Shown here: positions 27,643-35,544 of the stretch, piece after piece
Numbering within the stretch: position 1 is the first letter of the stretch
Layout: every line of letters starts with the position of its first letter
From: Acetobacterium paludosum
Lineage (GTDB): Bacteria > Bacillota > Clostridia > Eubacteriales > Eubacteriaceae
Direction of reading: 5' to 3'
Assembly (NCBI RefSeq): GCF_008086595.1
Contig: NZ_RXYA01000018.1
Coordinates: 1-64,000 of the forward strand
Length of the DNA: 64,000 nucleotides
Made by a program: the position numbers and the translations under genes
Notes under the pieces: generated by a model
Databases searched by the model: none
Told to the model about the DNA's origin: nothing
The model's input: the letters and a program-made list of their open reading frames with translations, nothing else

Positions 27643-27670
27643 ATTAATAAATTTTATCGGAGGTATTATT

Positions 27671-28033
27671 ATGAAAATCGCATTACCAACTTGTCAGAAT
27701 TCAATTGATAGCCATTTTGGCCACTGTGAGTATTATACTATTTTTACAATTGATGACAGTAGTAAAGAGATACTTAATCAGGAAATATTCGCATCCCCGG
27801 CTGGATGTGGCTGTAAATCCAATATTGCATCAACACTTTCAGAAATGGGTGTAAAAGTTATGCTTGCCGGCAATATGGGTGAAGGGGCAGTAAATGTTTT
27901 AAATCGATCGGGCATTGAAGTATTACGGGGATGTTCAGGGGATGTTAAAGAAGTAACGCTTAACTGGCTTTCCGGTGCTGTGGTTGACTCTGGAGAATTA
28001 TGTCATGAACACGAGAGTGAATGCCATAATTAA
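27671..28033 (+). CDS. NifX/NifB-C-like dinitrogenase iron-molybdenum cofactor family protein
   Basis: The 120-residue protein has the single NifX/NafY-type domain (PF02579-like): a start KIALPTCQNSIDSHFGHCEYY, the GVKVMLAGNMGEGA turn and GIEVLRGCSG. The domain binds Fe-S-Mo cofactor precursors in diazotrophs, but lone copies are widespread in anaerobes without a proven role. Extra cysteines (GCGCKS) and a His/Cys-rich end (CHEHESECHN) suggest metal binding. CGGAGGT precedes the ATG. No nif genes are nearby, so a part in general metal or Fe-S handling is as likely as nitrogen fixation. Confidence 0.82.
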   Translation: MKIALPTCQNSIDSHFGHCEYYTIFTIDDSSKEILNQEIFASPAGCGCKSNIASTLSEMGVKVMLAGNMGEGAVNVLNRSGIEVLRGCSGDVKEVTLNWLSGAVVDSGELCHEHESECHN

Positions 28034-28038
28034 TTTAC

Positions 28039-28088
28039 AAACGATAAAAGGCTGTCAAAATTTATTGACAGTCTTTTATCGTTTTTGA
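28039..28088 (+). terminator. Terminator of the NifX-like gene
   Basis: AAACGATAAAAGGCTGTCAA (28039-28058) pairs with its complement at 28065-28084 over about 20 bp, then a T run. This is a very strong intrinsic terminator. Confidence 0.93.
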
Positions 28089-28159
28089 GCTAAAGAACTA
28101 TTGAAATTTCTATAAATCTCTTATATCATGTAGAGATAAAAGATATAGGAGAAGAGAAA

Positions 28160-28561
28160 ATGAAAAGAAAAGTGTTGATAGTCGTACTAAGTGCGGTTCT
28201 AATAATGGGATTGTGTGGATGCGGAGTAAAGAATCAGATCGTCGGTAAATGGGAAATGGGAGATCCGGATAATATTATAAATTATGAATTTACATCCGAC
28301 AACAAGGTCATTCTTGATCAATGCAACGATGATGGAACCTGGGTACGCTGGGAATACACCTATGAATTAAAAGAAGGTCGACTGTTAAGAACAAATGGCA
28401 CCTATACAGCAAATGGTGTAAGTACAAAAACAGACGACCAGTTGCCGGTAATTTACAGCATCAATGGTAATACTCTGACTTTAGAAGCCCTTTCTCACCT
28501 AGGCAAAGCACAATTTACTAAGGTAGATGAATTTACATACAAGAATCCGAATATTGTTTAA
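28160..28561 (+). CDS. Small lipoprotein with lipocalin-like domain
   Basis: The 133-residue protein has a basic start, a hydrophobic stretch and a lipobox LCGC (18-21), so it should be anchored to the outer face of the membrane. The mature part starts IVGKWEMGDPDN and alternates short polar and hydrophobic strands (YEFTSDNKV, YTYELKEGRL, YSINGNTLTLE), as in DUF5640/lipocalin-like clostridial lipoproteins. The ligand is unknown. AGGAG precedes the ATG. It is monocistronic with its own terminator. Confidence 0.78.
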   Translation: MKRKVLIVVLSAVLIMGLCGCGVKNQIVGKWEMGDPDNIINYEFTSDNKVILDQCNDDGTWVRWEYTYELKEGRLLRTNGTYTANGVSTKTDDQLPVIYSINGNTLTLEALSHLGKAQFTKVDEFTYKNPNIV

Positions 28562-28583
28562 AATAAATAAGGTGAAGCAATAA

Positions 28584-28611
28584 GAAACCGTCATAATCGA
28601 CGGTTTTTCTT
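28584..28611 (+). terminator. Terminator of the lipoprotein gene
   Basis: GAAACCGTC and GACGGTTTTTC form an 8- to 9-bp stem with a 6-nt loop followed by a T-rich tail. Confidence 0.85.
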
Positions 28612-28655
28612 AATTTGAACATTCGTATTAGCAATATCATTCTTTTTTGAAATAT

Positions 28656-28717
28656 TTTAGTGTATAATAGAAAGAAAGATGAATTTTATGATCAGTTATT
28701 AGGAGAAATAAATATAA
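28656..28717 (+). promoter_or_regulatory. Promoter/leader related to that at 26048
   Basis: TTTAGTGTATAATAGAA at 28656-28672 contains a good TATAAT box. The leader then shares GATCAGTTA (28690-28698) and GAAATAAA with the leader at 26048-26110, in the same order and with similar spacing. It points at the small frame at 28718. Confidence 0.5.
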
Positions 28718-28825
28718 ATGAGCAAAAAAAATATTACAAACCATAAACCGATAAAGAATATCAAAAGCTACTCTATAAAAACTTTCGGATGCGCAAACGT
28801 TAATCTAAATATACATAAATCTTAG
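28718..28825 (+). CDS. Possible 35-residue basic peptide, perhaps a decayed gene start
   Basis: ATG 28718 opens 35 codons (MSKKNITNHKPIKNIKSYS...) ending at TAG 28823-28825, with AGGAG about 12 nt upstream. It is lysine-rich and unrecognised. Promoter and leader match those before the 26326 gene, and both are followed by AGCTAC and GCAAAC words, so it may be the remnant of a duplicated copy. It lies about 75 bp from the prophage end. Confidence 0.35.
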   Translation: MSKKNITNHKPIKNIKSYSIKTFGCANVNLNIHKS

Positions 28826-28876
28826 CCTGTTTTATGGCATAGCATCAACGAATACAAGCATTTCCGAAAAATATTG

Positions 28877-28903
28877 AAAGAGAGAATCTTCTCTCTTTTT
28901 TTT
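28877..28903. terminator. Terminator at the host/prophage boundary
   Basis: AAAGAGAGAA and TTCTCTCTTT form a 10-bp stem with a 2- to 4-nt loop, then eight T on the plus strand. It ends where the recombinase gene ends on the other strand, so it separates host and phage transcription. Confidence 0.8.
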
Positions 28904-30818
28904 AGTTGCTCGTATCATCAGGTAAAATGTATTGTTTATTCCTCCCATCGCGCATTAACACGAGCTTTTTACGCCTTACCAAGGACCTGATCGCGGTTTC
29001 AGATACGGTTGAATCGCATCCGGTAATAGTGCGCACCGTCTTTCTATCAATGGACCCATATTTTTTTACGTGGCTTAGAATTGATACTTGATGTTTATCC
29101 AAAAACACGTCAATGTTTGAAATTGCTTTGTTCGTTGAATCAGGTTTGTAAATAAAAGAATGGACAAGACCATTTCTAAAAGCAATTGACTGGACCGTGT
29201 TGTCTTTTACAACAATCTTTGAAATTAAATCATGGACAATTTGGTGTAGCGTTTCAATACTGATATTTTCTATCAAACTTTCAAGGGTAAAAGTTATTTT
29301 TTTATTGAGTAGAATATCACGTAGCACAATAATACTGTGAATGAAAATTTCATGATCTATATTTGGCTGAGACACCGATTCAATGTGTTCATTTTTTTCT
29401 TTTGATTTCAAGCCTAGTATTTTCTCTTGAAATTGCTTTTTCTTGATAAGAAAATCTTTCTGGCTCATGGTTTCCTCTGAAAAAAGAAAAAGCTCTTCCA
29501 ACCTGTTCAACGCAGTTTCGTATTTTTTTATTTCATCAGAAATTGAATTGCGAGGCGGCTGAGTTGTTTTTCTGATAGAACTATTTTGCTTTTTATATTC
29601 TTTTGATCCCAAGGGAATGCAAAGGTATTTTTTTGTAAGCTCAATACTTTTAGCATCGATCGATTGAACATTTAAAAACGGGATCCCGCTAAGAAGAACC
29701 TTTTCGATAGTGCTATTCCGAATTTGCGGTGTAATTCGTTCTGTCAATTCGCAGTAGTTTGCTAAGTAATTAAAAATAAATGGGACAAGTGTTACGTCGC
29801 CAATGGTGCCGGTACACTTTCCACCCGATGCGATACCTGTGCAATAATAACGTGAAGGCGTTATCCCATCCAGCCGTTTCAAACCAGCACTGGATATATA
29901 GATCCGCCCACAGTTCCCGCAAAAAATAATCTTTGAAAAAATGTGGATCTTCCAATTTTTCCGTTGCTCCTGGCTGTTGCCTCTAAAATTTGAATCCATT
30001 ATGCCCTGGACTCTGATAAATTGCTCTTTATCAATGATAGCCGGGTGATTATCTTCGACTTCAACCCATTCATCTTCGTTCTTCTTTTTTCCTCGCGCTG
30101 ATGCCCTGTAATTGTAGCGATAAGTTCCAACGTAAAAAGGATTTCGCAAGATATCTACAACTGCTTTAGATCCCCAATTTCCGCCGCGCTTTGTTTTGAA
30201 GTTGTTGTCATAAAGGTACCTTGATACTTTATATGAAGACTTTGTTTCTTCGTATAGATCATATATATACCGTATCAGCTTTGCTTCTTCTTCATTAACA
30301 ACCGGATAATCAAGGTCCTTGTTCATATCAAAGCCGAGCGGCGGGTTGGCACCATTCCACATTCCTCGTGAAGCACGGTCGATCATAACGGACAAAACCC
30401 GTTCACCAGTCAGCTTTCTTTCCAGCTCTGCAAACACTAGGATGATTTTGAGCATGGCTTCACCCATGGCACTGCTGGTATCGAACTGTTCATTTTTAGA
30501 AATAAAAGCGGTATCGTATTTCTTAATTTCCTCATACATCTCACAAAAGTCAATGAGGTTTCGGCTGATTCGGTCAATCTTCCAGACAATTATGTGGCTA
30601 AATTCACACCTTCTCACTCTGGCCATCATCTCCTGATATTTTGGGCGATCGGTATTCTTCGCAGAGAACCCGGCATCCTCGAAAATTTCATAATCATCAA
30701 TGTTTAGAGCGTATTTTGCGTAGTTTACAAGCTCATCCCGTTGGAAGGGGAGACTATCTTTATCAATCTGCATTGACGTGGATACGCGGACATAGAGCGC
30801 TGCTTTTTTATCTTGCAT
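28902..30818 (-). CDS. Large serine recombinase (phage integrase)
   Basis: The 638-residue protein has an N-terminal resolvase domain with the catalytic serine in LYVRVSTSMQ (Ser14), the conserved Arg pair in WKIDRISRN, a recombinase domain (about 160-275), a zinc ribbon (FCGNCGR...YYCTG...GGKC, about 300-335) and a helical C-terminus. It integrates and, with a directionality factor, excises the phage at short attachment sites without host factors. The ATG at 30818 is preceded by AAGGTGAT; the GTG at 30827 falls in that Shine-Dalgarno. It is co-transcribed with immA, 16 nt upstream. Confidence 0.95.
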   Translation of the reverse strand: MQDKKAALYVRVSTSMQIDKDSLPFQRDELVNYAKYALNIDDYEIFEDAGFSAKNTDRPKYQEMMARVRRCEFSHIIVWKIDRISRNLIDFCEMYEEIKKYDTAFISKNEQFDTSSAMGEAMLKIILVFAELERKLTGERVLSVMIDRASRGMWNGANPPLGFDMNKDLDYPVVNEEEAKLIRYIYDLYEETKSSYKVSRYLYDNNFKTKRGGNWGSKAVVDILRNPFYVGTYRYNYRASARGKKKNEDEWVEVEDNHPAIIDKEQFIRVQGIMDSNFRGNSQEQRKNWKIHIFSKIIFCGNCGRIYISSAGLKRLDGITPSRYYCTGIASGGKCTGTIGDVTLVPFIFNYLANYCELTERITPQIRNSTIEKVLLSGIPFLNVQSIDAKSIELTKKYLCIPLGSKEYKKQNSSIRKTTQPPRNSISDEIKKYETALNRLEELFLFSEETMSQKDFLIKKKQFQEKILGLKSKEKNEHIESVSQPNIDHEIFIHSIIVLRDILLNKKITFTLESLIENISIETLHQIVHDLISKIVVKDNTVQSIAFRNGLVHSFIYKPDSTNKAISNIDVFLDKHQVSILSHVKKYGSIDRKTVRTITGCDSTVSETAIRSLVRRKKLVLMRDGRNKQYILPDDTSN

Positions 30819-30834
30819 TTTTATCACCTTCTTT

Positions 30835-31278
30835 TTAATGATATTGGCATTCGTCGCAAAGCTTGTAACGATTTAGGACCTGTTCAATAGGCACTCCATA
30901 TTTGTCTGATAATTCCCACTCATCCATCCGCTTTATATCTTTTTCAAATATTTGCGGCGGCATGGTAAAATATAGTGCAAAAGCGTCTGCGACGGCTTCG
31001 TGTTTGCTAGGCATATCGATTCCTGATTTTACTCTTCCATGGATAATGATATGGCCAAGTTCATGAGCTAATCCATATCGACAAGCACTCATTGTTTTAT
31101 ATTCGGGCATAATTAATTCATTCCTAAATATGCAAGGGTAATTGATTCCCGCACAATTAACGATTATGTATCCTTCATCAGTTATTATATCTTCGATTGA
31201 ATAGATTGGAATTGGCAGAGACAGAATATGGCAGCGATGCAGCGTTTTAATTGCATCTTTTTTTGTTATTTTATACAA
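30835..31278 (-). CDS. ImmA/IrrE family metallopeptidase
   Basis: The 147-residue protein has the zinc-protease motif HELGHIIIHG and downstream EAVADAFALYF, which supplies the third ligand. In ICEBs1 and related elements ImmA cleaves the ImmR repressor after a DNA-damage or quorum signal and so triggers excision. Here it is encoded with the integrase rather than beside the repressor, and the repressor at 33651 is the natural substrate candidate. The start is TTG at 31278 with GGAGG 7 nt upstream. Confidence 0.88.
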   Translation of the reverse strand: MYKITKKDAIKTLHRCHILSLPIPIYSIEDIITDEGYIIVNCAGINYPCIFRNELIMPEYKTMSACRYGLAHELGHIIIHGRVKSGIDMPSKHEAVADAFALYFTMPPQIFEKDIKRMDEWELSDKYGVPIEQVLNRYKLCDECQYH

Positions 31279-31312
31279 TAATTAACCTCCGTTTTTTAAC
31301 GAACGCCAAAAC

Positions 31313-31336
31313 AGAACGTGTGTTCTTTGTATTATA
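31313..31336 (-). promoter_or_regulatory. LexA (SOS) box next to the -10 of the immA-integrase promoter
   Basis: AGAACGTGTGTTCT (31313-31326) fits the Gram-positive LexA box GAAC-N4-GTTC with a full inverted repeat. On the minus strand it starts 4 bp after a perfect TATAAT (31336-31331); the -35 is poor. LexA binding here would block transcription of immA and the recombinase until DNA damage. Confidence 0.7.
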
Positions 31337-31457
31337 ACAGATAATTTAAAATAATAAAAATTAAGTTAGAGTAAATTATTGTGAAGAATTTAAGAAGAAA
31401 GGGGAGGTGAGATACTCCCCTGCAAAATATAGTGGAATGAATGCAAGAAGTGCATTT

Positions 31458-31979
31458 TTATCTTATTAGCTTTCCGGCACAGGATAAAGTTAAATCTTTG
31501 TAAATCAGATTATCTAATAGCATTGCTTTTTCAACGCCATCTTCTTTAAAGTTTAAGACAACTTGTCTTGTGTCTTTTGTTGTAGTCGTTGATTTAACTT
31601 TTTTTCGGCCTCCAACTATTGCGCCAACTGGTCCAAATAATAAAGCGCCACCAGCCGCACCGCTCAAAGACGTGCCACCACCTTTTACAGACGTGCTAGT
31701 TGTTAAATCTCCGATCTGTGCAAACCCGATTATATCTGACTTTGGTATTGTAATCCGTAATGGATCACCAGTTTGTGACTTTGAATTGCAAAAGCAGATG
31801 TTTTTTCCATCGCTCCAATAGTATATTTTCCTTTGAAGTGGTTTGTTGTAGCCCTCGTAATACCTTATTTTCTTTCCTTTTCCAGGAATATTGAATTTTT
31901 TTCGTCTATTACTTTCCATTACACTGGACAAAACAATCAAGCCAACTATTACAATAATAATGAATATAAACGTTCCCAT
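31458..31979 (-). CDS. Membrane-anchored protein with glycine-zipper, unknown function
   Basis: The 173-residue protein has one N-terminal membrane helix (about 4-22, IFIIIVIVGLIVLSSV), a basic linker, a beta-rich middle (KIYYWSDGKNICFCNS) and a glycine-rich hydrophobic hairpin (about 112-127, GAAGGALLFGPVGAIVGG) of the kind that inserts in membranes. A final domain DTRQVVLNFKEDGVEK follows. AGGAGG precedes the ATG. It lies between the immA and DUF4041 genes in the lysogeny module, where accessory genes expressed from the prophage usually sit. Function unknown. Confidence 0.65.
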   Translation of the reverse strand: MGTFIFIIIVIVGLIVLSSVMESNRRKKFNIPGKGKKIRYYEGYNKPLQRKIYYWSDGKNICFCNSKSQTGDPLRITIPKSDIIGFAQIGDLTTSTSVKGGGTSLSGAAGGALLFGPVGAIVGGRKKVKSTTTTKDTRQVVLNFKEDGVEKAMLLDNLIYKDLTLSCAGKLIR

Positions 31980-32115
31980 TTCTTCCTCCTAAATATAGTT
32001 TAGTTAAAGTATATACCTGCCATTGGCAAGATGTAAATCTATAATACGTGCAAAATTTAGATAAAACATCGCGATTTATTAAAGTTTATTAAAAGCTTCA
32101 ATAAATGTAAAACAA

Positions 32116-33594
32116 TTAAGCCGATTGATATTCCTTTTTTAGCATAACGCTTTCTCTATATTGCTCAGCTTCAGGTATTTTTAAAAATTCAACTGTTTTG
32201 TCATAATTTTTATTGACGACTTCTTCTATTTCATCGAGCGAAACACGGAAGAATTCTCGTCTCTGATTGACCATGTTTACTTTTTTATGTTCAAAAGCTT
32301 GATGCAATGCACTTTCCAAAGTTGGAGCATCATCAGAGAATATCATTGCATGGAGATCAAAGTTGAATGGAACAGACGCATCACCTAATTCATTTACTCT
32401 GTCGAGAGGCTCCAACCTTCTTGTCATGCCAATTTTATAAACATCTTCTCCAAATGATCCGACGTTTGAGATGACATAAACATATCCAGCCCGCTTATTT
32501 GCTTCTCGATAATCTAAATCTTCAATGGCGGCATCAATATCTAAGAGTTTACCCATCAATTCTTCTTTTTTAGTAAGAAGCTCTTCACTAACATTTGTAG
32601 ACCCTGCAATCTGAATTTCAACACGTTCCAAGGCCGTTTTGTAATGCAATTGCTCTTTCACAATATTTTTTCTTGTTTCTTCCAACTCTTTCTGTAATTT
32701 AGCTTCTTCTCTCAGCGCTTCACGTTCTGCCTTTGCTGTTTCTTTTTCCTCTTGCTTTTTAATCGCATATTCATGACAAAGCCTTAATTCTTCAATTTTC
32801 AAATTATAATAATCGTTTTTTATTTTGATACTCATGGCTTTATTTAATTTTTCTAGAGATTCTCTTGATTTTTGAATCCTTTTTTCTATTGAAACGACAT
32901 TATTGAATTTTACACCTGAAATCGCGGCATCACACTCATTATTGAAAGACCGTAGTACTTGTTTTACGCTGTCTTTTACCATCCGTTGCCCTTTTTTTAA
33001 GTCCCCGTCGAGGGTCATCCCAGTTGAGTATGTTGTGGCTGTATCGTTTTTTATTAATTGCTTTTGGCTGTATCTGTTAGCAGTTATATGGTCTTTATAT
33101 ACTTCGGAAGACATTAGATTATAGACTGGAGTGTAGACCCCGAAACTTTGATAAAGAATTTCATCATCAAGTTGTATGATATCTTCTTTTAAAGACTGGG
33201 CCTTTTTAATTAGTTCACTGATTTCTTTCTCTTTTTCTGTTTTCCTGATTAATAGTCCCGATATATCATCATTTATTGTTTTACGTTTAACTTCTAATTC
33301 GGCAATAATAGTACGCTGCTTTTCAGCTTCCAACATTTCAGGCGTCAGCATCGTTTCTAACTTGTTGTTCTTTTCTTCAATAACTGTTAACTGTTCTTTT
33401 AGGCTGCCAACGTCTATTTTATTCTGCTCACCCTCTATTAGCAACGAGCCCACTATCTTCTCATATTTCACTTTCATCACGGTAAAAATAATTGCTACTA
33501 CCAAAACAGGCAAGCCTACAACAAAAACAGAACCTGCTACCCCTAGAATATACATTCCAGCCAAAACCCATGAATTAAAATACCACTTTTTCAT
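32116..33594 (-). CDS. DUF4041 protein with C-terminal GIY-YIG (T5orf172) nuclease domain
   Basis: The roughly 492-residue protein has N-terminal membrane segments (about 8-40), a long coiled coil (about 45-145), the DUF4041 domain (about 150-260), a second coiled coil and a C-terminal T5orf172/GIY-YIG domain. That domain has YVYVISN, then YKIGMTRR and a conserved ALHQAFEHKK with a QRREFF end. The GIY-YIG fold is a nuclease scaffold and the conserved Tyr and Arg are present; activity is inferred. The ATG at 33594 (after GGGGGT) and the one at 33606 both fit. It sits beside the repressor on the same strand, so it is probably made in the lysogen. Confidence 0.8.
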   Translation of the reverse strand: MKKWYFNSWVLAGMYILGVAGSVFVVGLPVLVVAIIFTVMKVKYEKIVGSLLIEGEQNKIDVGSLKEQLTVIEEKNNKLETMLTPEMLEAEKQRTIIAELEVKRKTINDDISGLLIRKTEKEKEISELIKKAQSLKEDIIQLDDEILYQSFGVYTPVYNLMSSEVYKDHITANRYSQKQLIKNDTATTYSTGMTLDGDLKKGQRMVKDSVKQVLRSFNNECDAAISGVKFNNVVSIEKRIQKSRESLEKLNKAMSIKIKNDYYNLKIEELRLCHEYAIKKQEEKETAKAEREALREEAKLQKELEETRKNIVKEQLHYKTALERVEIQIAGSTNVSEELLTKKEELMGKLLDIDAAIEDLDYREANKRAGYVYVISNVGSFGEDVYKIGMTRRLEPLDRVNELGDASVPFNFDLHAMIFSDDAPTLESALHQAFEHKKVNMVNQRREFFRVSLDEIEEVVNKNYDKTVEFLKIPEAEQYRESVMLKKEYQSA

Positions 33595-33650
33595 TTTTAC
33601 CCCCATAGTATAAAATTTGCATATAAAAAAGCGGACCTCAATAAAGTCCG

Positions 33651-34046
33651 CTATTTTTTCTCATTCTTTTCTCTTAAGGCCCGCTGGCCTCTTATAAGGT
33701 TTAAAATAGTTCTGATTTCTTCTTCTGACCAATCTTCACGATCTTGGAATTCCATTGATAAACCCGTCTCATCTAAAAATTGTTCTAATTCTTCTTTATA
33801 ATTATGTTCGTTGTAAAGATCCTGGTTTACGTCACGGACTGGGATGGGGTCGTCGGTACGACCGAGAAGATAATCAGTGGAGACGTGGAAATAGTCAGCC
33901 AGTTTGCGGAGTGTTTCGGAATCCGGCTCATTACGATCATTTTCAAAATGCGAATAAGCCCCACGTGTGACGCCTAATTCGGCTGCGACTTCTTCTTGAG
34001 TTTTATCTAGATTTTTTCTAAGTGATTTTAGTCTGATACCATACAT
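33651..34046 (-). CDS. cI-like prophage repressor (XRE family)
   Basis: The 131-residue protein has an N-terminal helix-turn-helix (about 4-60, TQEEVAAELGVTRGAYSHFE) with the STDYLLGRTDDP linker, and a short acidic C-terminus. There is no LexA-type peptidase domain, so it cannot self-cleave; inactivation by the ImmA peptidase or an antirepressor is the likely route. It is divergent from the cro-like gene across an operator array and should repress the lytic promoter and control its own. Confidence 0.88.
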   Translation of the reverse strand: MYGIRLKSLRKNLDKTQEEVAAELGVTRGAYSHFENDRNEPDSETLRKLADYFHVSTDYLLGRTDDPIPVRDVNQDLYNEHNYKEELEQFLDETGLSMEFQDREDWSEEEIRTILNLIRGQRALREKNEKK

Positions 34047-34096
34047 TTTTTATACCTCGTTTATCCTTTTGAACAATTGAATTTTATCACAAATAA

Positions 34097-34205
34097 GATA
34101 CAAAAAGTATCACAATTTAAAATGATACATAATATATCAAAAAAAAGCTTGACGATACAAAATGTATCATGTATAATTCTATCAACAAGTGATACAAAAT
34201 GTATC
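34097..34205. promoter_or_regulatory. Phage switch region: four 15-bp operators and the lytic promoter
   Basis: Four inverted repeats of the form GATACaaaatGTATC occur at 34097-34111, 34124-34138, 34154-34168 and 34191-34205; the second is degenerate (GATACATAATATATC). The lytic promoter TTGACG (34149-34154), 17 bp, TATAAT (34172-34177) has the third operator inside its spacer, so a bound repressor would exclude RNA polymerase. The first two cover the region where the leftward repressor promoter must lie. The fourth is downstream of the lytic start site. Confidence 0.88.
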
Positions 34206-34221
34206 GAATGGAGGTGATAAT

Positions 34222-34467
34222 GTGAGAATGACTTTAATTGAAGAAAGAAAAAAAAAGAATCTTTCCCGTAGGGAAGTTGCTGAGAACGTAGGACTAGCTG
34301 AGATAACAATAAGAAAAATCGAGGAAAGCAAGAGAAACCCTAGTATCAAGACAGCAAGGAAATTATCAATTTATTATGAGAAAACTCTAGACGAGCTGTT
34401 CCCCGATATTTTTTTACTGCCAAATGATACAAAACGTATCAAACAGAAAAACACAAAAGCCAGTTGA
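34222..34467 (+). CDS. Cro-like XRE regulator
   Basis: The 81-residue protein is a helix-turn-helix domain (LSRREVAENVGLAEITIRKI, about 14-33) with a short basic tail. GGAGG lies 7 nt before the GTG at 34222, which decides this start over the ATG at 34189 that lies in an operator. It is the first gene under the lytic promoter and probably competes with the repressor for the operators. A fifth operator lies at 34426-34440 inside its 3' end. Confidence 0.82.
   Translation: MRMTLIEERKKKNLSRREVAENVGLAEITIRKIEESKRNPSIKTARKLSIYYEKTLDELFPDIFLLPNDTKRIKQKNTKAS
34426..34440. promoter_or_regulatory. Fifth copy of the repressor operator, inside the cro-like gene
   Basis: GATACAAAACGTATC matches the switch-region operators at every position of both half-sites. 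It lies about 40 bp before the next start codon (34481), so it may roadblock elongation or control an internal promoter. Confidence 0.75.
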
Positions 34468-34480
34468 AAGGAGCAAAACC

Positions 34481-34639
34481 ATGAAACGGAAACAAAAGAA
34501 AATCTGGGCATATCTCGATGGTAAGAAACTGGTTGAAGTGATCCAGGTGGCACTCGACAACAATATGACGGTTGCTGAATGTAAGGATTTACTGATTAGA
34601 GAAAACCCGGGATGCGAAATCACTTTTAAAATTGAGTAA
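34481..34639 (+). CDS. Small hypothetical early protein
   Basis: The 52-residue basic protein begins MKRKQKKIWAYLDGKKLVEV. AAAGGAG lies 7 nt before the ATG; the in-frame ATG at 34424 lies inside the preceding gene. No domain is recognised. It lies between the cro-like gene and the antirepressor, 17 nt before the latter. Confidence 0.6.
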   Translation: MKRKQKKIWAYLDGKKLVEVIQVALDNNMTVAECKDLLIRENPGCEITFKIE

Positions 34640-34655
34640 CCAGAAAGGAATAAGC

Positions 34656-35405
34656 ATGAATGATTTAATTAAAACTCATGAAAACGAAAACGGTGAACTG
34701 GAAGTAATCGGTCGAGAACTGCATGAATTTTTGGAGGTGAAGGACAACTACACAGACTGGTTCAAAAGAATGGCTTGTTATGGGTTTGCTGAAGGGCAAG
34801 ACTTTATCGGAAAAATCCGAGAAAGTACTGGCGGCCGCCCCGGCACAGATCATCGTATGACGATCACCATGGCAAAAGAACTTTGCATGCTCCAGCGAAC
34901 GGACAAAGGCAAGCAAGCCCGTCAATACTTCCTGCAATTGGAGCAAGCGTGGAATACACCTGAAATGGTAATGGCCAGAGCAATAAAAATTTCCGCGCGA
35001 GTTATCGAAGAAAAAGACAACGTGATCAAGCTACAAGAAAAACAAATCGAAGAACTCAAACCCTTGGCGGCTTACGTCAGAACAATCCTCAACAACAAAT
35101 CGTTGGTGACGGTTGAGCAGATCGCACAGGATTACGGTATGTCAGCTCAAAAGCTAAATAAGATGCTCCATTCGCTGCATATCCAGTATAGGGGCGGAAA
35201 TGGCCAGTGGATCTTATACCAGCAACACAAACCATTCGGATATGTTCACAGTGAGACGATCTCTTTCAAGAGAAGTGATGGGAGACCAGATAGCACCATG
35301 CACACCAAATGGACCCAAGAGGGGCGGATGTTCCTGTATAAGAAATTGAAAGAAAATGGGATATTGCCATTGATTGAGCGTGATTTTGAGGAGAAAGCGA
35401 TATGA
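34656..35405 (+). CDS. Phage antirepressor, AntA/AntB plus KilAC domains
   Basis: The 249-residue protein has an N-terminal AntA/AntB (BRO-like) domain (about 10-80, IGRELHEFLEVKDNYTDWFKRM) and a C-terminal KilAC DNA-binding domain (about 130-235, TVEQIAQDYGMSAQKLNKMLH). Proteins of this architecture inactivate cI-type repressors and promote lytic growth. AAAGGAA precedes the ATG at 34656. It is the third gene of the early operon, so repressor loss would be reinforced by its synthesis. Confidence 0.9.
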   Translation: MNDLIKTHENENGELEVIGRELHEFLEVKDNYTDWFKRMACYGFAEGQDFIGKIRESTGGRPGTDHRMTITMAKELCMLQRTDKGKQARQYFLQLEQAWNTPEMVMARAIKISARVIEEKDNVIKLQEKQIEELKPLAAYVRTILNNKSLVTVEQIAQDYGMSAQKLNKMLHSLHIQYRGGNGQWILYQQHKPFGYVHSETISFKRSDGRPDSTMHTKWTQEGRMFLYKKLKENGILPLIERDFEEKAI

Positions 35406-35473
35406 AAATAACAAAAGGGAGTAAGAGGAAAAAATCGAATTATGCGCTGAGCATTAATGAAGGGTGGCGATAG
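35402..35473 (+). CDS. Possible 23-residue basic peptide
   Basis: An ATG overlapping the antirepressor stop (ATGA at 35402-35405) opens 23 codons, MKITKGSKRKKSNYALSINE then GWR. The overlap pattern is that of the other coupled phage genes here, but the peptide is too short to be sure. Confidence 0.35.
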   Translation: MKITKGSKRKKSNYALSINEGWR

Positions 35474-35544
35474 CAGAGGGGTTTAAAAGAAAACTTGCGG
35501 AATTGTTTCTTTCATAAATTATACAACGGGAGGAGGGAAAAAAG

